DNA of 64,000 nt from Marinobacter sp. F3R08 (GTDB taxonomy: Bacteria; Pseudomonadota; Gammaproteobacteria; Pseudomonadales; Oleiphilaceae), in the NCBI RefSeq assembly GCF_018860425.1, contig NZ_JAHKPI010000025.1, positions 1-64,000 of the forward strand, given 5' to 3'. The position numbers and the translations under genes are program-made. The notes under the pieces were generated by a model. It did not search any database, was not told the origin of the DNA, and saw only the letters and a program-made list of their open reading frames with translations. Below, piece by piece: positions 28,408 through 37,134 of this stretch (its first letter is position 1; each line of letters opens with the position of its first letter).

Positions 28408-28665
28408 ATGGCTTTCAAGGATTCTCTTCGACTCAGATATGAACGACTCGCGGATGATGTCGTCCCTCAACTGCTTGAAAGCTGGGGGAAGCTGCAGAAA
28501 CGGTTTGACGACCTGAACTGTTCCCTGGCCAATCGGGCGGTTCCGGAGGAGAGGCGAAGCCGTGTCAGTGAGTTGTCTCTTCAGGAAAAGGCGTACCAGG
28601 CAGGCCAGGATCGTCAGACTGTGCGTCCTGAAAGGGCAAAGGGGCGGGCTGCGCACTCAAAGTGA
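28408..28665 (+). CDS. small basic hypothetical protein
   Basis: 85 residues, helical and charged, opening MAFKDSLRLRYERLADDVVPQLLESWGKLQKRFDDL. No recognised domain, signal peptide or membrane segment. The Shine-Dalgarno sequence is weak. The first 45 residues look like a real amphipathic helix, and there is no overlapping competitor gene, so I keep it with moderate confidence. Confidence 0.5.
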   Translation: MAFKDSLRLRYERLADDVVPQLLESWGKLQKRFDDLNCSLANRAVPEERRSRVSELSLQEKAYQAGQDRQTVRPERAKGRAAHSK

Positions 28666-28730
28666 ATTTGCTCAAAAACTGTACGTTTTTAATGGCTTGC
28701 AAGTTTTTTTGTAAAATTTCCGGAAAACAT

Positions 28731-28758
28731 TTGACACTGCCAGCCAAATGCTTAAAAT
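28731..28758 (+). promoter_or_regulatory. sigma-70 promoter of the tRNA cluster
   Basis: TTGACA, 16 bases, TAAAAT, followed by the GC-rich discriminator GCGCCTC typical of stringently controlled stable-RNA promoters. It lies about 68 bases before the first tRNA-Val. The long upstream A/T tracts (28686-28730) could be an UP element. Confidence 0.85.
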
Positions 28759-28825
28759 GCGCCTCTCACTTGATTGAGACAGCATTGCTGGCCAGCAAGT
28801 GAGCGCCTTTGGAAGGCTTGGAAGT

Positions 28826-28901
28826 GGGTGGTTAGCTCAGCTGGGAGAGCATCGCCCTTACAAGGCGAGGGTCACTGGTTCGATCCCAGTACCACCCACC
28901 A
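28826..28901 (+). tRNA. tRNA-Val (anticodon UAC)
   Basis: 76 bases including encoded CCA. The acceptor stem GGGTGGT pairs with ACCACCC. The anticodon loop CTTACAA carries TAC at 28859-28861, and the T loop is TTCGATC. Identical to the copy at 29056-29131. Confidence 0.98.
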
Positions 28902-28968
28902 CTTTCAAAAGCATCACCGGATCACCCCATCCGGTTTCAGGTTCAGGCCTTAGGGCCAGAATTGATGC

Positions 28969-29045
28969 GGAGCGGTAGTTCAGTTGGTTAGAATACCGGC
29001 CTGTCACGCCGGGGGTCGCGGGTTCGAGTCCCGTCCGCTCCGCCA
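28969..29045 (+). tRNA. tRNA-Asp (anticodon GUC)
   Basis: 77 bases with encoded CCA. The acceptor stem GGAGCGG pairs with CCGCTCC. The anticodon loop CTGTCAC carries GTC, and the T loop is TTCGAGT. It lies between two identical tRNA-Val genes on one transcript. Confidence 0.98.
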
Positions 29046-29055
29046 TTTTATTCCC

Positions 29056-29131
29056 GGGTGGTTAGCTCAGCTGGGAGAGCATCGCCCTTACAAGGCGAGG
29101 GTCACTGGTTCGATCCCAGTACCACCCACCA
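29056..29131 (+). tRNA. tRNA-Val (anticodon UAC), second copy
   Basis: Base-for-base identical to the tRNA-Val at 28826-28901. It is the last gene of the Val-Asp-Val unit and is followed directly by a strong terminator. Confidence 0.98.
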
Positions 29132-29140
29132 GAATTCTGA

Positions 29141-29173
29141 AAAGGGCCGATCCTGATGGATCGGCCCTTTTTT
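29141..29173 (+). terminator. terminator of the tRNA cluster
   Basis: Stem AAAGGGCCGATCC / GGATCGGCCCTTT with a TGAT loop and a run of T. The A-rich left arm lets it also act on the convergent fabG4-like gene, whose stop codon touches its right edge. Confidence 0.93.
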
Positions 29174-30579
29174 TATTTCCCGATCAAAGATTGCCCACAA
29201 ACCCGCACGACATTGCCATTCACTCCGTTTGAGGCAGGATTGCAATACCAGGCAATGGCCTCTGCAACATCCACGGGCTGCCCACCCTGTGACAGACTGT
29301 TCATGCGACGGCCTGCTTCGCGGATGGTAATCGGCATGGCGGCGGTCATCTGTGTTTCAATGAATCCTGGTGCAATGGCGTTGATGGTCATGCCGTTTTT
29401 CATTTGCCGGGCCATGGCTTCGACGTACCCGATCACCCCGCACTTGGCGGCCGAGTAATTGGTTTGCCCGAAGTTTCCGGCGATGCCGCTAATAGAGGAT
29501 ATACAGACAATTCGTCCGTTCTCGTTTATGAGTTCCCGCTGTATTAGCTTCTCGTCGATTAATTCCTCAGCGGTCAGGTTGACCGCGATTGTCATTTCCC
29601 AGAAGTGTTCGGGCATATTGCCAAGGGTTTTGTCACGGGTGATTCCTGCATTGTGAATGACCAGGTCGACGCCGCCGAAATGCTCCTCGATAAAGTCAGC
29701 GATCATTCCCGGAGCGTCTGCGTCGGTAATGTCACACGCCAGGGGCTTGCCATTGATGGCGGTCGTTACCTTTTCCAGCTCTGCCATGGTTGACGGGAAA
29801 TCCAGCCCGATAACGGTAGCGCCGTCCCGTGCAAGTGTCTCTGCAATAGCGGCGCCTATGCCCCGGGAGGCACCGGTTACCAGGGCGATTTTTCCGGTCA
29901 GTGGAGCGACGGGATTGATTGTGGGAGACGCAGCGCTCTTGCCGATCCTCACGACCTGTCCGGACACGTAAGCGGAGCGGGGGGACAGGAAGAACCGAAC
30001 ACTGGACTCGAGTTGCTCCTCAGCGCCTGGAGACATCCACAGCAGGTTTGCCGTAGCGCCTTTTTTTCCGATCTCTTTGCCAACGCTGCGAACGAAGCCT
30101 TCAAGTGCTTGTTGAGCAGCGGCCTGGGGAGGTCTGCGGCAACTGGAGGGAGTCTGGCCGATGATCAGGACGCGGGCATTGCGGCCCAGTTTTTTAATGG
30201 TGGGATGAAAAAAGTCGTACAGGGCCCGGAGCTCTCCCGGGCCTTTGAGTCCAGTGGCGTCGAACACCAGGGCGGAGAAGGTTTCGCTGTTCTCAGCGCT
30301 GAGATCCAGAGGGCGGGCCTTGTTACCGGCTTTCGAAGAGTCACTCAGGCTGCTGTTGCCACTGGCGTGATGCAGGACGGCGGCACTGGCGCCAAGAGTG
30401 TTGCCGAGCGCGGCTATGGCCTTGCCACCGTCGGCGGCGCCGACAAGGACGTTTCCTTCTATAAATGGCTGGTCTGTGCGCTTGAGGCGTTCAAGAGGCA
30501 CTGGAGCAGGGAGGCCCAGAGATTGAGCGGCGGTTTTACCGACCGGGGTGTTTACTATTCTCAAATAGAGGTCAGACAT
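29173..30579 (-). CDS. 3-oxoacyl-ACP/CoA reductase, FabG4 (high-molecular-weight FabG) type
   Basis: NAD(P)-dependent reductase of 468 residues, about twice the size of ordinary FabG. The N-terminal half (about 1-215) is a flavodoxin/Rossmann-like domain with degenerate motifs. The C-terminal SDR domain has TGASRGIG, HNAGITRD, and the catalytic Ser and Tyr/Lys in CISSISG and NYSAAKCGV. M. tuberculosis FabG4 has the same architecture. It is divergent from a FadI-like thiolase 163 bases away, an arrangement that resembles mycobacterial fabG4 and fadA2. A role in fatty-acid or polyhydroxyalkanoate-type metabolism is likely; the substrate chain length is unknown. Confidence 0.9.
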   Translation of the reverse strand: MSDLYLRIVNTPVGKTAAQSLGLPAPVPLERLKRTDQPFIEGNVLVGAADGGKAIAALGNTLGASAAVLHHASGNSSLSDSSKAGNKARPLDLSAENSETFSALVFDATGLKGPGELRALYDFFHPTIKKLGRNARVLIIGQTPSSCRRPPQAAAQQALEGFVRSVGKEIGKKGATANLLWMSPGAEEQLESSVRFFLSPRSAYVSGQVVRIGKSAASPTINPVAPLTGKIALVTGASRGIGAAIAETLARDGATVIGLDFPSTMAELEKVTTAINGKPLACDITDADAPGMIADFIEEHFGGVDLVIHNAGITRDKTLGNMPEHFWEMTIAVNLTAEELIDEKLIQRELINENGRIVCISSISGIAGNFGQTNYSAAKCGVIGYVEAMARQMKNGMTINAIAPGFIETQMTAAMPITIREAGRRMNSLSQGGQPVDVAEAIAWYCNPASNGVNGNVVRVCGQSLIGK

Positions 30580-30742
30580 GGAGGCTTCCTTGTGTTGGCA
30601 TACAAATGCTCAAAGCGAATCGTCCTGAAGGTTAAAGAATCGGACAGTTTTTGGATTGACTCAATACCTGTAGGGTGTTGTCAGTGGTGCCAATAAGGCA
30701 CTGGACGTTCTCGCTTATCTCGTAAAGAGGAGTGGACTGATC

Positions 30743-32080
30743 ATGGCACAGGCACCAAATACGACTCAAAAGAAAACTACCACGGCCAAGATGGCTGGTT
30801 CCGCCCCTTCGGGTATTCGCCGCGTAGCCGTACTGGGTGGCAATCGGATCCCGTTCGCCCGTTCCAATACGGCGTATAGCAAAATCAGCAACCAGGAGTT
30901 GCTGACGTCGGCTCTGCGGGGGCTTGTGGATCGGTACGGTCTTCAGGGGCAGCGCTTGGGTGACGTGGTTGCCGGGGCGGTTATAAAGCATTCACGGGAT
31001 TTCAACCTGACCCGCGAAGCTGCCATGAGCTGCGGGTTTGCTCCAGAAACGCCGGCTTACGATATTCAGCAGGCCTGTGGCACAGGACTGGAGGCGGCGA
31101 TTCTGGTGGCCAACAAAATCGCACTTGGGCAAATTGAATGCGGCATCGCCGGTGGAGCGGATACCACTTCCGATGCGCCGATTGGTGTCGGTGAGGGTCT
31201 TCGGGAAATTCTCCTGGATCTGAATCGGGCCAGGACCACCGGAGAACGGCTTAAGATCCTGGGACGTTTCCGGCCCGGGCATCTGAAGCCGGAATTTCCT
31301 GAAAACGGTGAACCTCGAACAGGTATGTCGATGGGCGAGCATGCCCAGGTAACGGCAGAGGAGTGGGATATTGCCAGGGAGGACCAGGACAGGCTGGCCT
31401 GGGACAGTCATCAGAAACTGGCCAAGGCCTATGAGGAAAATTTCTTCTCAGATCTGCTGACACCGATGGCCGGGTTAGAGAAAGACAATATCCTTCGGCC
31501 GGATACCACGATGGAGAAGCTGGCAGCGCTCAAGCCGGTGTTTGATCGTGAAAACGGTACGATGACAGCGGCCAACAGTACAGCGTTGACGGATGGTGCC
31601 TCTTGCGTGTTGCTGGCCAGTGAGGAATGGGCGAAGGCGAATAACCATGAGGTTAAGGCCTGGCTCTCCTTCTCAGAAGTAGCAGCGGTGGATTTCGTCG
31701 ATAAAAAAGAAGGCCTGCTGATGGCGCCAGCCTACGCGGTGCCCCGGATGCTGGATAAAGCCGGGCTGACGCTCCAGGACTTTGATTTTTATGAGATCCA
31801 CGAAGCTTTCGCTGCCCAGGTGTTGAGCACTCTGAAAGCCTGGGAAGATCCCTTTTTCTGCAAGGAACGGCTGGGGCTGGACAGTCCCCTTGGCAGCATT
31901 GACCGGAACAAGCTCAATGTAAAAGGCAGTAGCCTGGCCACGGGTCACCCATTTGCCGCGACCGGTGCCCGCATCGTGGCGACGCTGGCCAAGTTGCTCG
32001 AGGAAAAGGGCAGTGGTCGCGGCCTGATCTCCATCTGTGCCGCTGGCGGGCAAGGGGTTACGGCCATTCTTGAGAGGTAA
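30743..32080 (+). CDS. thiolase, FadI-like acetyl-CoA C-acyltransferase
   Basis: Thiolase of 445 residues catalysing thiolytic cleavage of (or condensation to) 3-ketoacyl-CoA. The nucleophile Cys112 lies in YDIQQACGTGLEAA. The second and third active-site motifs are EIHEAFAAQ (His) and CAAGGQG (Cys near the C-terminus), with GSSLATGHPFAATGAR between. The first 22 residues are a polar Lys/Thr-rich extension not needed for the fold. A GAGGAG site precedes the ATG at somewhat long spacing. It is divergent from the FabG4-type reductase, so the two probably share control and a pathway. No fadJ partner is adjacent. Confidence 0.92.
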   Translation: MAQAPNTTQKKTTTAKMAGSAPSGIRRVAVLGGNRIPFARSNTAYSKISNQELLTSALRGLVDRYGLQGQRLGDVVAGAVIKHSRDFNLTREAAMSCGFAPETPAYDIQQACGTGLEAAILVANKIALGQIECGIAGGADTTSDAPIGVGEGLREILLDLNRARTTGERLKILGRFRPGHLKPEFPENGEPRTGMSMGEHAQVTAEEWDIAREDQDRLAWDSHQKLAKAYEENFFSDLLTPMAGLEKDNILRPDTTMEKLAALKPVFDRENGTMTAANSTALTDGASCVLLASEEWAKANNHEVKAWLSFSEVAAVDFVDKKEGLLMAPAYAVPRMLDKAGLTLQDFDFYEIHEAFAAQVLSTLKAWEDPFFCKERLGLDSPLGSIDRNKLNVKGSSLATGHPFAATGARIVATLAKLLEEKGSGRGLISICAAGGQGVTAILER

Positions 32081-32105
32081 GTTTTCGGAATATCACAATT
32101 TTCCT

Positions 32106-32134
32106 TTGACAGTGGCAGGCTCACCCCTTATCAT
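32106..32134 (+). promoter_or_regulatory. sigma-70 promoter of the initiator tRNA
   Basis: TTGACA, 17 bases, TATCAT, then GCGCGCC as the discriminator. It lies 48 bases before the tRNA. The GC-rich discriminator suggests stringent control. Confidence 0.85.
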
Positions 32135-32181
32135 GCGCGCCACGTTGATCAGGGGTTTCCTGACAAAACGGCCAGTTTTGA

Positions 32182-32258
<77 letters not shown>

Positions 32259-32267
32259 TATATAAAA

Positions 32268-32300
32268 GCAGATCAGTGAATAACTGATCTGCTTTTTTTT
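32268..32300 (+). terminator. terminator of the initiator tRNA
   Basis: Eleven-base stem AGCAGATCAGT / ACTGATCTGCT with a five-base loop, followed by TTTTTTT. Confidence 0.93.
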
Positions 32301-32368
32301 GTGCTCCATAAACTGGAAGACCCCTGACCATTCCCATCGTCAGCCGCCATTATGCGCGCCATTTGCGC

Positions 32369-35212
32369 TTAAATGAATTCGCTTCTCTTCACCATTTTTT
32401 CCAGGTCGGGGGTCGGTTTGCCGATGAAATACCCCTGGGCGTAGGCGACCCCCAGCTCTTCAAGCTTTGCCAGTGTCTGGGCGTCTTCAACAAATTCTGC
32501 AATGGTTTTCATCCCGAAAGCACTGACCATTCGTGTGAGGCTCTCGACGAAGATCTGATTGTCAGGATTATCTGGCAAACCCTGGATGTAGGAACCATCC
32601 AGTTTTACATAGCTCAGTGGCAACTTTTTCAGATAGCTGAACGATGAGAATCCGACGCCGAAGTCATCCAGTGCAACCAGAACCCCGGTATCGCTCAGGC
32701 TTTCAAGATTGTTGAGGGCCATCTGGAAGTTCTCGATGTAGGCGGTCTCGGTGAGCTCAATGATAAGAAGCGAGGGGTCCAGAGAATAGTTTTGTAGCAG
32801 TTCGTTTACTTTTGCAGGAAAGTCCAGTGACTGCAGAGTAGGTGCCGAAACATTCACTGACAGACTGTACTGGTGCCCCGCCTGCCGATCGTTGGCCAGC
32901 CTCTGAATTGCCTTTTCCATAACCCAATGATCAATCAGCTGAATGAGCCCCATCCGCTCAGCGGCCGGTATGAAGTCATTTGGAAATACGGCCACACCGT
33001 TAGTGTCCCGCAAACGGAGGAGCACTTCATAATGACTGACGCTCTGATGCTTGATGGACAGAATTGGCTGGAAATTCAGTTCGAAGAGATCGTCGCTGCT
33101 CAGAGCCTGACGGAGCAGGGATGATAGATCATGGTCTCGGCGCAGATCCGCAAGATCATTGCTTGAGGGGTCGAAGATTTGCCAGTGTCCCCCCCCGTTT
33201 TTCTTGGTCTGGTACATGGCCATGTCTGCATGCACGATGAGTTCCTGTTCGGTCCGCCCATGTTCTGGGATCAGTGCGGCACCGATGCTCACGTTATAAT
33301 CCAGGGTCCGGCCCCTTGTAGGAATGACAAGCTGGCCATTGAGTTGGCGCGAGAGGTTGGCAAGGAAACCGAGTAGCTGGTCGTGCTGTATCTCGGGCAG
33401 AATAATCGTGAATTCATCCCCCGCGAGTCGGCTGATTGAATCGCTTGAGCGCACACTGGTTTTGAGCGAGTTCGCGATCTGGATCAACACCTGGTCACCT
33501 ATGTTGTGACCGTAGAGATCGTTGATCTGCTTGAATCGATCTACGTCGATAAAAATCAGGGCACCCTGACACTCAAGATCCAGTACTTTGTTGAGGTGGC
33601 TCTGGAAACCACGACGGTTTCCTATGCCTGTCAGTGGGTCATTGTTGGCAAGCCACTCCAGTGCTTCCTCGTCTCGTTTGCGTTGGGTCAGGTCAATGCC
33701 CGTGGTGAGAATGACGCTATCCCCCCGCTCGTCTTCAACGATGCAACACGTCCAGTCGATGTATATGGTTAGACCCTGGTCACTGGTGAACTCGGAATCG
33801 AACTGCATGACACCCCGGGTGCCGCTCTTGAGTTCACTGAGCTTGCTGCGGTATTGATCAAGGCTGGTTCTGGAGTTGAATAACTCGTTAAAGTCTCGAA
33901 GAGGGCGACTGAAGTCTTTTTTGAAACTTGCGTTCCTGCTCAGGATTTTGCCATCGAAGGTTTGAATCACGATAAACAGCTGGGAGCTGTCGATCAGGCG
34001 TTCCAGAAACCCTCTCGACCGGGAAATAACCGCGATTTGATCGTGTAAAGAACGATTTTTATCTTCAACCTCAACGTGAAGTGCCTGCAGTTCACGGGTT
34101 ACGAACTCCGTACTTTTTTCCAGCAGTGAAAGCTCATCCGGAAACAGGCGTGAGGAATCCGGCTGGATCTGGCTCAGGGCTTTCCCGTACTGGTGTTGAG
34201 GCAGGAGCTTCAGGGCATTGACGACTGAAATCAGGCGTTTGATAGGACCGAGCATCAGCAAAAGGAGTGCGATTTCGGAGAGGAGCAGGGCAAGCAGGCC
34301 TGTAAAAAGGCTTGTTTTCAATGAGTCAACCATAGTGTTGTACTGCCGGGTCTCGTCACTCACCGTAATCAGTTTGGGATCGAACCCCCCGGAGCGTCTG
34401 TGGTTGAGGTCCAGGGAGTGGAAGGAAAGCCTTGAACTCCTGAACGCCAGGGCCTCCTCAGAGTCGAGTTGGTCGAGTTCGACCGATTCTCCGGCATGAG
34501 TCAGTACCGCGAGGGTTTGCTGAAAGTGGCTTGCAGCCCACAACCTCATGCCCCAGATTTCGAAGGTTCGATCATCCAGGGATGCTTGAGCAGTGTCCTG
34601 TGTTGGAGGCAGTAGAACGGCGAGATCGTCACCGGACAATTGCTGGAATCGCTGGATGACATCGGCAATGCTCTGTGCAACAACGATCAGAGCCTCTGTG
34701 CCGTCTTCCAGAACGAATGGTTCGATAACGAACTGAGAGCAACCCGAGCTGCAATAGATGAATGACTGCGGCCCTGCGACGTTGCTTGCCTGCATGACAT
34801 CCGTGACAGCGTTTTGTACCGTTTCCGGACTATTGAAGAGAGTCTGGTTAAGCGCGTTGCCCATAGGCTCGCCCGCTATGGAATACAAAGCAATGTAGTC
34901 GATTCCGGTGCTGATATTGAGAACGACCCATTGGTCATCAAGGCGTTGTGGTAATCCAGACAGCGCCGCGAGGTCTGTCGCCCGCTGAATTTCCGGAATT
35001 TCGGTAATTAACTGAGCAAGCTGGGAAAGGCGGAGGTAATTGTCGTTGAGCAACTGGTCAATAATGAGTTGCTGGCGGGTTTGGTCCTCTGCCACCCGAT
35101 CTTCATAGCTGGCTACGGTTCGGTTAACTTGCTGAATAACCCAGATCCCGGTGATCAGGATCAGAACCAGACTAAGAAAAACAACGGCTTTCCACTTCAG
35201 GCTGAGAAGCAT
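32369..35212 (-). CDS. membrane sensor with PAS, GGDEF and EAL domains
   Basis: Cyclic-di-GMP signalling protein of 947 residues. Membrane helices at about 8-27 and 301-323 enclose a periplasmic sensor of about 270 residues containing a CSSGC pair (C154, C158). A cytoplasmic linker and a PAS-like domain (about 400-510) precede GGDEF (about 515-680), which has a permitted signature AGDEF (597-601) and metal ligands near D556. The EAL domain (about 695-945) has EVLLR (729-733) in place of EALLR, and keeps DDFGVGFSSFSYLKKL. Both activities are possible. It is the last gene of a three-gene operon, 18 bases after the barrel gene, so the periplasmic protein and barrel may feed its sensor. Confidence 0.93.
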   Translation of the reverse strand: MLLSLKWKAVVFLSLVLILITGIWVIQQVNRTVASYEDRVAEDQTRQQLIIDQLLNDNYLRLSQLAQLITEIPEIQRATDLAALSGLPQRLDDQWVVLNISTGIDYIALYSIAGEPMGNALNQTLFNSPETVQNAVTDVMQASNVAGPQSFIYCSSGCSQFVIEPFVLEDGTEALIVVAQSIADVIQRFQQLSGDDLAVLLPPTQDTAQASLDDRTFEIWGMRLWAASHFQQTLAVLTHAGESVELDQLDSEEALAFRSSRLSFHSLDLNHRRSGGFDPKLITVSDETRQYNTMVDSLKTSLFTGLLALLLSEIALLLLMLGPIKRLISVVNALKLLPQHQYGKALSQIQPDSSRLFPDELSLLEKSTEFVTRELQALHVEVEDKNRSLHDQIAVISRSRGFLERLIDSSQLFIVIQTFDGKILSRNASFKKDFSRPLRDFNELFNSRTSLDQYRSKLSELKSGTRGVMQFDSEFTSDQGLTIYIDWTCCIVEDERGDSVILTTGIDLTQRKRDEEALEWLANNDPLTGIGNRRGFQSHLNKVLDLECQGALIFIDVDRFKQINDLYGHNIGDQVLIQIANSLKTSVRSSDSISRLAGDEFTIILPEIQHDQLLGFLANLSRQLNGQLVIPTRGRTLDYNVSIGAALIPEHGRTEQELIVHADMAMYQTKKNGGGHWQIFDPSSNDLADLRRDHDLSSLLRQALSSDDLFELNFQPILSIKHQSVSHYEVLLRLRDTNGVAVFPNDFIPAAERMGLIQLIDHWVMEKAIQRLANDRQAGHQYSLSVNVSAPTLQSLDFPAKVNELLQNYSLDPSLLIIELTETAYIENFQMALNNLESLSDTGVLVALDDFGVGFSSFSYLKKLPLSYVKLDGSYIQGLPDNPDNQIFVESLTRMVSAFGMKTIAEFVEDAQTLAKLEELGVAYAQGYFIGKPTPDLEKMVKRSEFI

Positions 35213-35230
35213 GTCGAAGAGTCCGTCGAA

Positions 35231-36481
35231 TCAAAACTGATAGTTAAGTGAAAAAACGTAGTAGTTCCAGTGCTTCTTGATATCCTGGTTTTCTATGCCT
35301 TTGAAATTGGGTAACCAGGCCGTGCCTTCGTTGAAGCTGGCCTGACCGGATACGGACCAGTTCTCGCGGAACGACCACTTGCTTCCAAGTGTCCATCCAC
35401 GGCCAAAGCCGCGATACGGATTGTAATCTGCGGCAGTCTGATCACCGGAACGATCGTTCCTTCTCAGGTAAAGCTCTTCGTATCGGGCAAACACTGACGT
35501 TGTTGGGGACGGAAACCATTCGGTCTGAAGAAAGTAGGCTTCGGTGGTCGCACTCGAGGACGCTGCGTTTCCGACAAATTCACCGTCAAATTCGTTCTTG
35601 AGGTTAAAATACTCTGCTGTGATTACCCAGTTTCTGTAACTGTACTGGGCAGACAGGAGTGTGAGAAAGCCGTCAATACCGGCGCCGGTCACATAGTTCT
35701 GGGGATTCAGAAGGAGGTCACCTGGCGGCGCTGACACCAATGCCATCTGGGCTTCTTGCAGGGAGAGCGGATCTTTCAAATCAAGGTCGACGTCTACAAT
35801 GCTCAAACCCAGTCGCAAATCCTTCTGAAAAGACGGAATAACATTCACATGAAACAACCTCAGAGCCACGTCGGCTTTGTCTGTTCCCGGGACCGGTTTG
35901 GCAAAGGCGTAGTACTCGAAGTTCTCACTGTCCACGGTTTTTCGGCCCGCGGTAAGCTCCCAGTTGATTTGATTTCCGCTTATTAGTGCTGACCCATAGA
36001 GGTCTATTCCGTCTGTTGAAAGTAACGTGTCCCGGAGTGCTTCAAAATAGATGGATTCGGGCACATTAAAGCTGGGGCGGGCAGAGGGTATGTCTCTGGT
36101 CGCATTATAAAAACCGATACTGTTTTTAACGCGGCCCACTCGCACGCCTGCCGCCGAGTATTGGTTTGTAAAAAACTGATAATCGGCCAGAAGGAAGTCA
36201 ACCCGGAGGTCCCCGTCGTCGGCTTGATCACGGTAGCGGCTGAGTACCTGACCGGCGACCCTGAACTCCGTAGAAAACTCCGTAAAACCGTTAATGCCAA
36301 TTTCACGGAACTTGAACGAGCCATCATCTGAACTTGTTCCTACGTAGGGGTTATCAGGGCTTATCAGGTAGGACTGGCTAACAAAACCGTGTAGCTCCGA
36401 GTTATAAGGCAGCTCAAGCGCATCCACCGGAGAACCAAAAGACAGCATCAGGGGCAGAAGGCCAGCAAGGCGCATTGTCAT
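35231..36481 (-). CDS. outer-membrane beta-barrel (porin-like) protein
   Basis: Exported protein of 416 residues. A short signal peptide (LAGLLPLMLSFGSPVDA) is followed by alternating beta-strand sequence with many aromatic girdle residues. The C-terminus ends YYVFSLNYQF, the terminal-Phe signature read by the BAM machinery. It does not match a classical OmpF-type porin that I recognise; it resembles the uncharacterised barrels found next to PstS-like proteins. Its start overlaps the stop of the upstream gene by four bases (ATGA), and it lies 18 bases from the GGDEF-EAL gene, so the three are translationally linked. Confidence 0.82.
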   Translation of the reverse strand: MTMRLAGLLPLMLSFGSPVDALELPYNSELHGFVSQSYLISPDNPYVGTSSDDGSFKFREIGINGFTEFSTEFRVAGQVLSRYRDQADDGDLRVDFLLADYQFFTNQYSAAGVRVGRVKNSIGFYNATRDIPSARPSFNVPESIYFEALRDTLLSTDGIDLYGSALISGNQINWELTAGRKTVDSENFEYYAFAKPVPGTDKADVALRLFHVNVIPSFQKDLRLGLSIVDVDLDLKDPLSLQEAQMALVSAPPGDLLLNPQNYVTGAGIDGFLTLLSAQYSYRNWVITAEYFNLKNEFDGEFVGNAASSSATTEAYFLQTEWFPSPTTSVFARYEELYLRRNDRSGDQTAADYNPYRGFGRGWTLGSKWSFRENWSVSGQASFNEGTAWLPNFKGIENQDIKKHWNYYVFSLNYQF

Positions 36482-36933
36482 AGTTGTGCTCCTGTCAAAA
36501 TTCTTACCTCACTGACCGGAAAGTCTCGGGATACATAGCCGATGGCCCCAGGCGTCGACTGGATCATTTCCAGCATTTTTGTCTCTGAATCAACAACGGT
36601 GGGTGCCTTGCCGGTGCCGGTAAACAGCATACGATTCCAGATGCGATCAAGTTGATGAGCCTGAATCTTGAGCTTTTTTACCGCAAATTCCCGGTGTAGG
36701 TCTGATGTGCTGGGTAAAGTGAAAACCTGAATGGCGCTGCTGTCGGGCCATCTTCTGATTTGCATTGCGAAGATCTGGTTGAGGTAGATCCAGTCGGGCT
36801 CGGTGATCGTCACCGTCTCGTTGACGATGATCTTTTGCTCACCGAATGCGGGCGGCGCAGTCAAAAACCAGAATATGACGAATAGAATGAAGGTTTTTTG
36901 TTTATTTCCTGCTGGCAGCAGTTGTATTTTCAT
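36478..36933 (-). CDS. small PstS-like periplasmic binding protein
   Basis: 151-residue exported protein with a signal peptide (about 10-31, KTFILFVIFWFLTAPPAFG). The mature part resembles a single lobe of PstS-type phosphate-binding proteins: an early YLNQIFAMQIRRWPDSSAIQV segment, and the late GAIGYVSRDF motif typical of the PBP-like 2 family. At about 125 mature residues it is too short for a two-lobe transport receptor, and no ABC transporter genes are near. I use the ATG at 36933; a TTG lies six bases upstream. It is the first gene of an operon with the barrel and the GGDEF-EAL sensor. The ligand is unknown. Confidence 0.8.
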   Translation of the reverse strand: MKIQLLPAGNKQKTFILFVIFWFLTAPPAFGEQKIIVNETVTITEPDWIYLNQIFAMQIRRWPDSSAIQVFTLPSTSDLHREFAVKKLKIQAHQLDRIWNRMLFTGTGKAPTVVDSETKMLEMIQSTPGAIGYVSRDFPVSEVRILTGAQL

Positions 36934-37074
36934 TAGCAATCCAATCGCCGGGCTGATAATACTTCAGTGTTCAAGGGCCTAGTCTCATCCAGAGAGTCCA
37001 TTGACGCTATACGATTTCTGCAACATTTTGTACGAACTGATCAGCTGAAAATAGCCGTTCGACAGGATTTTGCC

Positions 37075-37121
37075 AACCCGACACCCTGATGTAGCTGCAG
37101 GAACATCCATGCTGTCGGGTT
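37075..37121. repeat. inverted repeat downstream of the voltage-sensor-like gene
   Basis: Arms AACCCGACA and TGTCGGGTT, nine bases each, with an inner GATGT / ACATC pair. It lies 14 bases after the stop of the gene at 37135-38142 and could end or stabilise its message, though no clear T-run follows on the minus strand. The rest of 36934-37134 holds no gene. Confidence 0.5.
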
Positions 37122-37134
37122 TATTCCTCGCGCG

